Assembly: GCA_002390165.1 (NCBI GenBank)
Contig: DGOU01000192.1
Span: 3,342-9,843, forward strand
DNA length: 6,502 nucleotides
Reading direction: 5' to 3'
Source of the DNA: Lutibacter sp. UBA4458
GTDB taxonomy: Bacteria; Bacteroidota; Bacteroidia; Flavobacteriales; Flavobacteriaceae
Below are positions 1 to 5,945 of this stretch, in pieces. The translations under genes were made by a program, and so were the position numbers. The notes below the pieces were generated by a model. That model was not told the origin of the DNA. It saw nothing but the letters and a program-made list of their open reading frames with translations, and ran no database searches. Numbering within the stretch: position 1 is the first letter of the stretch; each line of letters begins with the position of its first letter.

Positions 1-1104
1 CAAATGGGATTATCGTACTTAGTTTATCCCGGAGCTCATCATACAAGATTTCATCATGCAATTGGTTGTATGCATTTAATGCAAAAGGCAGTTCAATTAT
101 TGCGATTTAAAGGTACGGTAATTTCAAAAGATGAAGAAACTGCACTTTATGTTGCTATTTTATTACACGACATTGGTCACGGAGCATTTTCGCATGCACT
201 AGAACATAGTATAGTTTCTAACATTAATCACGAAACTATTTCATTGAAATATATGGAGGTTTTAAATGTAGAGTTTAAAGGTAAACTTTCATTGGCTATT
301 GAAATTTTTAAAGGAAATCATCCCAAGAAATTTTTATACCAACTTATTTCTAGTCAGTTAGATATGGATAGATTAGATTATTTAAAACGAGATAGTTTTT
401 ATACAGGCGTTGCCGAAGGAAATATAAATTCGGAACGTTTAATAACGATGCTTAATGTAATAGATAATCAATTGGTTATTGAGGAAAAAGGAATTTATTC
501 TGTAGAAAAATTTTTAATAGCTCGTCGGTTTATGTACTGGCAAGTATATTTACATAAAACGGGGGTTGTTGCTGAAAAGTTGCTCGAAAAAGTTTTAAAA
601 AGAGCAAAAGAATTAGCACTAAAAGGAGTGAAGTTGCCAGCAAGTAAATCGTTTACCTATTTCTTATACCATCAAATTGATGCTGGAAATTTTACCAAAG
701 AAACCTTAAAAACATTTGCCAAATTAGATAATTACGATGTTTTTTCATCTATAAAAGAATGGATTTCCAATGATGATTTTATCCTTTCAAAACTATCCGA
801 AAGCCTAATAAATAGAAAATTACCTAAAGTAATTCTTCAAAATAAACCATTTACCGAAGCACAAATAGAAGAAGCTAAAAAAGAAGCACAAAAAACATTA
901 AAATTATCTGACGAGGAAATAGAATATTTTGTTTTTCATGGAAAAGTATGTAATCAAGCATATAATGCTACCAATGATACTATTAATATTCTTTTTAAAA
1001 ATGGAGAAGTGGAGGATATTAAAAATGCATCCGACCAATTAAATATTCAAGCGCTTTCAAATACGGTATATAAGTATTTTTTGTGTTTTCCTAAAAATAG
1101 GTAG
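1..1104 (+). CDS. HD-domain phosphohydrolase (SAMHD1/dGTPase-like), 5' end outside window
   Basis: This is a metal-dependent phosphohydrolase of the HD superfamily, in the branch related to dNTP triphosphohydrolases and SAMHD1. Its substrate cannot be told from sequence. Taking the ATG at base 4 as residue 1, I see a His in TRFHH (H17), the HD pair H55-D56 in LLHDIGHGAFSH, and a downstream DxD in SQLDMDRLDYLKRDS (D120, D122). Together these form the usual H...HD...D metal site. The ATG at base 4 is probably not the true start: the reading frame is open to base 1 (preceding codon CAA, Gln), and family members normally have a few dozen residues before this point, ending in a motif like RLRRIKQMG. 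About 366 residues are visible, ending in TAG at 1102-1104. The C-terminal half is mostly helical and charged, with no membrane segment. lpxD starts 30 nt downstream, so co-transcription is possible. The family call is secure; the biochemical role is unknown. Confidence 0.88.
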   Translation, partial: QMGLSYLVYPGAHHTRFHHAIGCMHLMQKAVQLLRFKGTVISKDEETALYVAILLHDIGHGAFSHALEHSIVSNINHETISLKYMEVLNVEFKGKLSLAIEIFKGNHPKKFLYQLISSQLDMDRLDYLKRDSFYTGVAEGNINSERLITMLNVIDNQLVIEEKGIYSVEKFLIARRFMYWQVYLHKTGVVAEKLLEKVLKRAKELALKGVKLPASKSFTYFLYHQIDAGNFTKETLKTFAKLDNYDVFSSIKEWISNDDFILSKLSESLINRKLPKVILQNKPFTEAQIEEAKKEAQKTLKLSDEEIEYFVFHGKVCNQAYNATNDTINILFKNGEVEDIKNASDQLNIQALSNTVYKYFLCFPKNR

Positions 1105-1120
1105 TGTTCTAGTTTTTTTT

Positions 1121-1128
1121 TACTTTTG
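1121..1128 (+). promoter_or_regulatory. Candidate Bacteroidota -7 promoter element before lpxD
   Basis: TACTTTTG matches the Bacteroidota sigma-A -7 consensus TAnnTTTG exactly. It follows a run of nine T (1113-1121) in the 30-nt gap after the HD gene. No convincing -33 TTG is seen at the expected spacing upstream (around 1095-1104). If the element is used, transcription would start only about six bases after the G, at or next to the lpxD ATG at 1135, giving a leaderless or nearly leaderless mRNA. The motif match is directly seen; its use is inferred. Confidence 0.5.
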
Positions 1129-1134
1129 TAGGCA

Positions 1135-2175
1135 ATGAAATTTACAGCAAATCAAATAGCAGACATTTTAGAAGGTACCGTTGTTGGCGATGCTACAATT
1201 GAAGTAGATAAACTTTCTAAAATTGAAGAAGGGCAAAAAGGGTCATTAACTTTTTTATCAAACCCAAAATACACACATTTTATTTATTCTACAAATGCTT
1301 CCATAGCCATTGTTAATAATGAATTTGTACCAGAAAAAGAAATTAAAACTACTTTAATTAAAGTAGAAGATGCCTATAAATCATTTTCCAAATTATTAGC
1401 TTATTATAATGAAATTCGGTTAAATAAATCTGGAATTGAAAAGCCAAATTTTATAAGTGAATCTTCAACATTAGGTAAAGATATTTACATTGCAGCTTTT
1501 TCTTATATTTCTGATAATGTAAAAATTGGAAATAATGTAAAAATTTACCCAAATACTTTTATTGGAGATAATGTTCAAATAGGAGACAATACCATAATTA
1601 TGGCGGGCTCAAAAATTCATTCCGATTGTATTATCGGTGAAAATTGTGTTTTGCATGCAGGAGTAATTTTAGGAGCCGATGGTTTTGGATTTGCTCCAAA
1701 TGAAAAAGGTGTTTTTAGTAAAGTTCCTCAAATTGGCAATGTAATAATAGAAGACAATGTAGATATTGGAGCCTACACCACTATAGATAGAGCCACATTA
1801 GGTTCAACTATTATTAGAAAGGGCGTAAAATTAGATAATCAAATTCAAATTGCTCACAATGTTGAAGTTGGTGAAAACACAGTAATTGCTGCACAAACAG
1901 GTATTGCTGGTTCTACTAAAATAGGTGCTAATTGTATGTTTGGAGGACAAGTAGGAATAGTGGGGCATATTACTATTGGAAATAACGTTAGAGTTCAAGC
2001 ACAATCCGGAATAGCTCGAAATGTAAAGGATAATGAGGTAATTCAAGGTACTCCTGCTATAGGATATGCAGATTATAATAAATCTTATGTGTATTTTAAA
2101 AAATTACCTGAGTTGGCAGCAACTATTAATTTGTTAGAAAAGGAAATTAAAGAATTAAAAAAATTAAAAGAATAA
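1135..2175 (+). CDS. lpxD: UDP-3-O-acylglucosamine N-acyltransferase LpxD
   Basis: LpxD transfers an (R)-3-hydroxyacyl chain from acyl-ACP to the 2-amino group of UDP-3-O-acyl-glucosamine, the third step of lipid A synthesis, in the cytoplasm. Its 346 residues compare with 341 in E. coli. An N-terminal uridine-binding domain (about 1-100) carries the NPKY motif at 43-46. A left-handed beta-helix of hexapeptide repeats follows (about 108-300), with GADGFGFA at 180-187, and then a C-terminal helical, Lys/Glu-rich tail (about 313-346) that in E. coli LpxD helps bind ACP. The catalytic His is H241 in QIQIAHN, equivalent to E. coli H239, and the second conserved His is H278 in GIVGHITIG, equivalent to H276. 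The ATG at 1135 fits the family N-terminus ([12 protein letters not shown]). The stop codon directly abuts the lpxC-fabZ ATG. With all hallmarks present, this is the canonical LpxD of the window. Confidence 0.96.
   Translation: MKFTANQIADILEGTVVGDATIEVDKLSKIEEGQKGSLTFLSNPKYTHFIYSTNASIAIVNNEFVPEKEIKTTLIKVEDAYKSFSKLLAYYNEIRLNKSGIEKPNFISESSTLGKDIYIAAFSYISDNVKIGNNVKIYPNTFIGDNVQIGDNTIIMAGSKIHSDCIIGENCVLHAGVILGADGFGFAPNEKGVFSKVPQIGNVIIEDNVDIGAYTTIDRATLGSTIIRKGVKLDNQIQIAHNVEVGENTVIAAQTGIAGSTKIGANCMFGGQVGIVGHITIGNNVRVQAQSGIARNVKDNEVIQGTPAIGYADYNKSYVYFKKLPELAATINLLEKEIKELKKLKE
1514..1545 (+). repeat. 18-bp-period tandem repeat inside lpxD
   Basis: ATAATGTAAAAATT occurs exactly at 1514-1527 and again at 1532-1545, 18 bp apart. 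The period equals one hexapeptide turn of the LpxD beta-helix, and the copies encode successive NVKI-type turns (DNVKIG then NNVKIY). It is a coding repeat imposed by protein structure, possibly a site of slippage or recent turn duplication, and not a separate genetic element. Confidence 0.7.
1750..1772 (+). repeat. 23-bp block shared with the lpxD-like paralog (copy 1)
   Basis: These 23 bases are identical to 5494-5516 in the second lpxD-like gene and in the same reading frame. Both encode EDNVDIGA in the central beta-helix. The flanking codons differ at several positions. The identity may be plain conservation with shared codon bias, or a trace of gene conversion between the paralogs. Confidence 0.8.
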
Positions 2176-3582
2176 ATGATTAATATGGGCACAAACCAAA
2201 AGACAATTAAATCGGAAGTTTCATTATCTGGCGTTGGGTTACACACGGGTAATCATGTTACCATGACCTTTAAACCTGCTCCGGAAAACCACGGAATTTC
2301 ATTTGTAAGAGTTGACTTAGAAGGCTCTCCCGAAATTGAAGCCAGTGCTGAATATGTAGTAAATACACAAAGAGGAACAAATTTAGAGAAAAGAGGCGTG
2401 TTTGTAAATACTTCAGAACATGTTTTAGCAGCAGTTACAGCTTTAGATATTGACAATATTAAAATTGAAATTGACGCTGCAGAACCTCCTATTATGGATG
2501 GTTCCTCTATTCATTTTGTAAAAGCATTAGAAAAAGCAGAAATTATTGAGCAAGATGAAAAACGAGAAGAATTTATTGTAAAAGAAATTATTACTTATAA
2601 AGATGATGAAACTGGTAGCGAAATAATATTAATGCCAAGTGATGAATATCAAATTACCACTATGGTAAATTTTGGAACTAAAGTATTAGGTACCCAAAAT
2701 GCAACCTTAGATTCATTGAAAGATTTTAAAACAGAAATAGCAGCCGCAAGAACTTTTAGTTTTTTACATGAACTAGAAACCTTATTAGATCATGATCTTA
2801 TTAAAGGTGGCGACTTAAATAATGCCATAATTTATGTAGATAAAGAAATTTCTACAGATACTATGGAAAAACTAAAAAAAGCTTTTAATAAAGAAAGTAT
2901 TACTACTAAACCAAATGGTATTTTAGATAATTTAACATTGCGCTGGCCAAATGAAGCAGCTCGTCATAAATTATTGGATGTTATTGGTGATTTAGCTTTA
3001 GTTAAAACAAAAATTAAAGGAAAAGTAATCGCAAATAAACCTGGTCATATGGTAAATACCATATTTGCAAAAAAATTACAAAAAATAATAAAGCACGAAA
3101 AAAGGAATAATGTCCCAAAATTTGATTTAAGTAAACCTCCTTTAATGGATGTTAATAAAATTATGAGCATTTTACCTCATAGACCTCCATTTTTGTTGGT
3201 AGATAGAATTATTGAATTATCGGATACCCATGTTGTTGGATTGAAAAATGTAACCATGAATGAACCTTTTTTTGTTGGTCATTTTCCTGAAGCACCTGTT
3301 ATGCCAGGTGTGTTGCAAATTGAAGCTATGGCACAATGTGGAGGCATTTTAGTATTAAGTTCTGTGCCAGATCCTGAAAATTATCTTACTTATTTTATGA
3401 AAATGGATAATGTTCGTTTCAAACAAAAAGTATTACCTGGAGATACATTAATTTTTAAAGCAGAATTAATTTCTCCAATACGTAGAGGAATTTGCCATAT
3501 GCAGGCTTGCGGTTATGCTAATAATAAGCTTGTAGTAGAGGCCGATTTAATGGCACAAATTGTAAAAAAAGATAAAGTATGA
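2176..3582 (+). CDS. lpxC/fabZ: Bifunctional LpxC deacetylase / FabZ 3-hydroxyacyl-ACP dehydratase
   Basis: This is a fusion of two enzymes. The LpxC part (about 1-305) is the zinc-dependent deacetylase of UDP-3-O-acyl-GlcNAc, the committed step of lipid A synthesis. It shows GVGLHTG (19-25), E81-H82 in SEHVLAA, RTF (192-194), H264-K265 and D268 in RHKLLD, and H291 in PGHMVN; these correspond to E. coli E78, H79, H238, K239, D242 and H265. After a short charged linker (about 306-322) comes FabZ, a hot-dog-fold dehydratase of fatty acid synthesis. It has LPHRPPFLLVDR (333-344), catalytic H369 in VGHFPEAP and E383 in VLQIEAMAQ. Both active sites look intact, and such fusions are typical of Bacteroidota. 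Two in-frame starts compete: ATG 2176, touching the lpxD stop, and ATG 2185, giving MGTNQKTIKSEVSLSG, which is closer to the usual N-terminus. The 3' end overlaps lpxA by ATGA, suggesting translational coupling. Confidence 0.97.
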   Translation: MINMGTNQKTIKSEVSLSGVGLHTGNHVTMTFKPAPENHGISFVRVDLEGSPEIEASAEYVVNTQRGTNLEKRGVFVNTSEHVLAAVTALDIDNIKIEIDAAEPPIMDGSSIHFVKALEKAEIIEQDEKREEFIVKEIITYKDDETGSEIILMPSDEYQITTMVNFGTKVLGTQNATLDSLKDFKTEIAAARTFSFLHELETLLDHDLIKGGDLNNAIIYVDKEISTDTMEKLKKAFNKESITTKPNGILDNLTLRWPNEAARHKLLDVIGDLALVKTKIKGKVIANKPGHMVNTIFAKKLQKIIKHEKRNNVPKFDLSKPPLMDVNKIMSILPHRPPFLLVDRIIELSDTHVVGLKNVTMNEPFFVGHFPEAPVMPGVLQIEAMAQCGGILVLSSVPDPENYLTYFMKMDNVRFKQKVLPGDTLIFKAELISPIRRGICHMQACGYANNKLVVEADLMAQIVKKDKV

Positions 3583-4361
3583 ATCAGCCTTTAGCGTATA
3601 TTCACCCTGGAGCAAAAATAGCAACCAATGTAGTGGTTGAACCATTTACTACAATTTATAATAATGTAACCATTGGTGCAGGTACTTGGATTGGTTCTAA
3701 TGTTACCATAATGGAAGGTGCAAGAATTGGAAAAAATTGTAGAATATTTCCTGGAGCCGTAATTTCAGCTATACCACAAGATTTAAAATTTGATGGAGAA
3801 GATTCTTTAGCAATTATTGGAGACAATACAACTATTAGGGAGTGTGTAACTGTAAACAGAGGAACTAAAGCATCTGGTAAAACACAAATTGGAAATAACT
3901 GCCTTATTATGGCAACTTCTCATATTGCACACGATTGTCGCATAGGAAATCATTGTATATTAGCAAATGGCTCTGTAATTGCAGGGCACGTAACCTTAGG
4001 TGATTATGCAATATTAAGTGGGCTAGTAGCTGTGCATCAGTTTATTCATATTGGCTCTCATGCAATGGTATCTGGTGGTTCGCTAGTTAGAAAAGATGTT
4101 CCTCCTTACACTAAAGCAGGAAAAGAACCTATTTCATATATAGGAATAAATTCTATAGGATTAAGACGAAGAGGATTTATAACAGAAAAAATTAGAGAAA
4201 TTCAAAATATTTACAGAATTTTATATCAAAAAAATTACAATACCACACAGGCTTTAGAAAAAATTGAAGCTGAAATGGCAGCAACTAAAGAAAGAGATCA
4301 AATCATTCTTTTCATTAAAAACTCACAAAGAGGAATAATGAAAGGATATTCAGGAAGTTAA
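3579..4361 (+). CDS. lpxA: UDP-N-acetylglucosamine acyltransferase LpxA
   Basis: LpxA catalyses the first step of lipid A synthesis, moving an (R)-3-hydroxyacyl chain from acyl-ACP to the 3-OH of UDP-GlcNAc; it acts as a cytoplasmic homotrimer. The 260 residues compare with 262 in E. coli. An N-terminal left-handed beta-helix of hexapeptide repeats (about 6-180) is followed by a helical C-terminal domain (about 190-260) with GLRRRGF at 194-200. Catalytic H118 lies in SHIAHDC, with H115, H137 (AGHVTL) and H153 (AVHQF) matching E. coli H122, H144 and H160. The residue aligning with E. coli G173, the acyl-chain ruler position, is G166 in MVSGGS, so a long acyl pocket is expected. IPQDLKF (65-71) is the usual LpxA motif near the start of the substrate site. 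The start overlaps the lpxC-fabZ stop by 4 nt, and efp follows after 16 nt. Confidence 0.97.
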   Translation: MNQPLAYIHPGAKIATNVVVEPFTTIYNNVTIGAGTWIGSNVTIMEGARIGKNCRIFPGAVISAIPQDLKFDGEDSLAIIGDNTTIRECVTVNRGTKASGKTQIGNNCLIMATSHIAHDCRIGNHCILANGSVIAGHVTLGDYAILSGLVAVHQFIHIGSHAMVSGGSLVRKDVPPYTKAGKEPISYIGINSIGLRRRGFITEKIREIQNIYRILYQKNYNTTQALEKIEAEMAATKERDQIILFIKNSQRGIMKGYSGS

Positions 4362-4377
4362 CTTATAAAAAATTACA

Positions 4378-4944
4378 ATGGCAACAACATCAGATATCAG
4401 AAATGGATTATGCATAAAATATAATAATGATATTTTTAAAATAGTAGAATTTTTACATGTAAAACCAGGAAAAGGACCTGCATTTGTTAGAACAAAATTA
4501 AAAAGTTTATCTACAGGAAAAGTTTTAGATAATACCTTTCCTGCAGGTAGAAAAATTGAAGATATACGAGTTGAAACTCAAAAATTTCAATTTCTTTATC
4601 CTGAAGGAGATACTTTTCATTTTATGAATACTCAAGATTATAATCAAATTACCTTACAAAAAGAAGTTTTAGATGCACCTGATTTATTAAAAGAAGGTGA
4701 AGTGGTTACTATTATAATTAATACGGAAGATGATATGCCTCTGTCGGTTGAAATGCCTAATAGTGTTATATTAGAAATATCTCATACAGAACCTGGTGTT
4801 AAAGGTAATACCGCAACTAATGCCACAAAACCTGCAACGGTTGAAACCGGAGCAACAATAAATGTCCCTTTATTTATTAATGAAGGAGATAAAGTTAAAA
4901 TTGATACTGCAAAAGGAGCATATTTAGAACGAGTAAAAGAATAA
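4378..4944 (+). CDS. efp: Translation elongation factor P
   Basis: EF-P binds ribosomes stalled at consecutive prolines and promotes peptide bond formation. Its 188 residues are the normal length, with three beta-barrel domains: a KOW-like domain I (about 1-64), an OB domain II (about 65-128) and an OB domain III (about 129-188). The tip loop of domain I reads KPGKGPAF, with K32 at the position of the modified Lys34 of E. coli EF-P and prolines at 30 and 34 forming a PGKGP loop. The EF-P family signature in domain III is present (151-170: Lys, Ala, Gly, Val-Pro and Gly at the expected spacing), and the protein ends ERVKE. The leader is A-rich, without a Shine-Dalgarno sequence. The gene sits 16 nt after lpxA and 3 nt before the lpxD-like gene, so it is probably co-transcribed with lipid A genes. 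Whether K32 is modified cannot be seen. Confidence 0.97.
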   Translation: MATTSDIRNGLCIKYNNDIFKIVEFLHVKPGKGPAFVRTKLKSLSTGKVLDNTFPAGRKIEDIRVETQKFQFLYPEGDTFHFMNTQDYNQITLQKEVLDAPDLLKEGEVVTIIINTEDDMPLSVEMPNSVILEISHTEPGVKGNTATNATKPATVETGATINVPLFINEGDKVKIDTAKGAYLERVKE

Positions 4945-4947
4945 CTT

Positions 4948-5871
4948 ATGAAATTTCCTCGTACCTATTCCTTAGAAGAAATTGCAGAAATTACAGGAGC
5001 AACTTTTGTTGGACCTCCAAATTTTCCAGTGACAGGTTTTAATGAAATTCACGTTGTAGAATCTGGCGATATAGTTTTTGTGGATCACCCAAAATATTAT
5101 GATAAGGCTTTAGAATCAAAAGCAACGGTTGTTTTAATCAATAAAAAGGTCAAATGCCCACAAGATAAGGCACTTTTAATTTCAAAAGATCCATTTAACG
5201 ATTTTAATAAATTAGCTAAACATTTTAATCCATTTAAAAAAGCTAATAAAACTAAGGCGTCAACTGCTCAAATTGGAAAAAATACGATTATTCAACCTAC
5301 AGTTTTTCTAGGAAATAACGTAACTATTGGTGATAATTGTTTAATACATGCCAATGTAACTATTTATGACAATGTAGTTATAGGTAATAATGTTACCATA
5401 CATTCTGGAACTATATTAGGAGCGGATGCTTTTTATTATAAAAAAAGGCCTGAAGGATATGATAAATTAATTTCAAGTGGTAGTGTTTTAATTGAAGACA
5501 ATGTAGATATTGGAGCACTTTGTACAATAGATAGAGGAGTATCAGGAATTACAACTATTAAAAAAGGAACCAAAATAGATAATCAAGTTCAAATTGGGCA
5601 TGATACTATTATAGGTGAAAAATGCTTAATAGCATCACAAACAGGTGTTGCTGGTTGTGTAGTAATAGAGGATAAAGTTACTTTATGGGGACAAGTTGGT
5701 ACAAATAGCGGAATAATCATTGGTAAAGGAGCTGTTGTTTTAGGGCAAACGGGTGTTACTAAATCTATAAAAGGAGGTAAAACTTATTTTGGAACACCAG
5801 TGGAAGAATCAAGAATGAAATTAAAAGAATTAGCAGGATTAAAACAGCTATTAAAAAATCAAAAAAAATAA
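4948..5871 (+). CDS. LpxD-like hexapeptide acyltransferase (second, divergent paralog)
   Basis: This LpxD-family protein has 307 residues, 39 fewer than the canonical LpxD of this window. An LpxD-like N-terminal domain (about 1-95) has DHPKY (46-50) where LpxD has NPKY, so the Asn is replaced by His. A left-handed beta-helix spans about 105-275. The candidate catalytic His is kept: H218 in NQVQIGHD, aligned with H241 of the first LpxD. The second conserved LpxD His is Gly here (G255 in GTNSGIII), the GFGF motif after GAD reads AFYY (161-164), and the C-terminus after the helix is a single short segment (about 288-307), shorter than the helical tail thought to bind ACP. It is probably an N- or O-acyltransferase on a UDP-sugar or similar donor-acceptor pair, but the substrate is not predictable. 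It is commonly auto-annotated as LpxD; I would not give it that function without data. It lies 3 nt after efp. Confidence 0.87.
   Translation: MKFPRTYSLEEIAEITGATFVGPPNFPVTGFNEIHVVESGDIVFVDHPKYYDKALESKATVVLINKKVKCPQDKALLISKDPFNDFNKLAKHFNPFKKANKTKASTAQIGKNTIIQPTVFLGNNVTIGDNCLIHANVTIYDNVVIGNNVTIHSGTILGADAFYYKKRPEGYDKLISSGSVLIEDNVDIGALCTIDRGVSGITTIKKGTKIDNQVQIGHDTIIGEKCLIASQTGVAGCVVIEDKVTLWGQVGTNSGIIIGKGAVVLGQTGVTKSIKGGKTYFGTPVEESRMKLKELAGLKQLLKNQKK
5494..5516 (+). repeat. 23-bp block shared with lpxD (copy 2)
   Basis: This block is identical to 1750-1772 in lpxD and encodes the same EDNVDIGA beta-helix turn in the paralog (residues 183-190). A second near-match follows downstream: the DNQ-x-QI region before the catalytic His (about 5578-5597, compared with 1834-1853) differs at a single base over roughly 20. 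Confidence 0.8.
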
Positions 5872-5902
5872 ACTAATCTGACTAAAAAGAAATAATATAA
5901 AT

Positions 5903-5910
5903 TAACTTTG
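5903..5910 (+). promoter_or_regulatory. Candidate Bacteroidota -7 promoter element for sucD
   Basis: TAACTTTG matches TAnnTTTG exactly and lies in the 74-nt gap between the lpxD-like gene and sucD, the longest gene-free stretch here. A weak -33 candidate, CTG at 5878-5880, is 22 nt upstream, within the range reported for Flavobacterium promoters but imperfect. Start of transcription near 5916 would give a leader of about 30 nt, A/T-rich and without a Shine-Dalgarno sequence. The rest of the gap shows no strong hairpin. Confidence 0.6.
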
Positions 5911-5945
5911 TAAATAAGTTTTAAATCTTTAATAAATATACATAA

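Noticed and set aside
4..6. ATG at base 4 as the true start of the HD phosphohydrolase.
   Set aside because: The frame is open to the left edge with a Gln codon before it, and the family normally has more N-terminal residues ahead of this Met. The gene is treated as truncated by the window.
1090..1121. Possible intrinsic terminator after the HD gene: CCTA-AAAA-TAGG stem-loop (1090-1101) followed by nine T (1113-1121).
   Set aside because: The stem is only 4 bp, it overlaps the stop codon region, and the T-run starts 11 nt after the stem. A canonical terminator needs a longer stem directly joined to the T-run.
1831..2046. Open frame on the minus strand inside lpxD.
   Set aside because: It lies wholly within a well-supported gene, its translation is low-complexity (Ser/Asn/Ile-rich) and matches nothing I recognise; it is an antisense shadow of the hexapeptide repeats.
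2253..2456. Open frame on the minus strand inside the LpxC part of the fusion.
   Set aside because: It is fully contained in a conserved enzyme domain, with no start context or recognisable product.
4948..5871. Interpreting the lpxD-like gene as a decayed pseudogene copy of lpxD.
   Set aside because: The frame is intact over 307 codons, the beta-helix repeat pattern is regular and the catalytic His is kept, so it appears to be a maintained, diverged protein.
5904..5920. Small inverted repeat AACTT/AAGTT with a 7-nt loop before sucD, considered as an operator or terminator.
   Set aside because: Five A/T-rich pairs are expected by chance here, it cannot be extended, and it overlaps the -7 promoter element.
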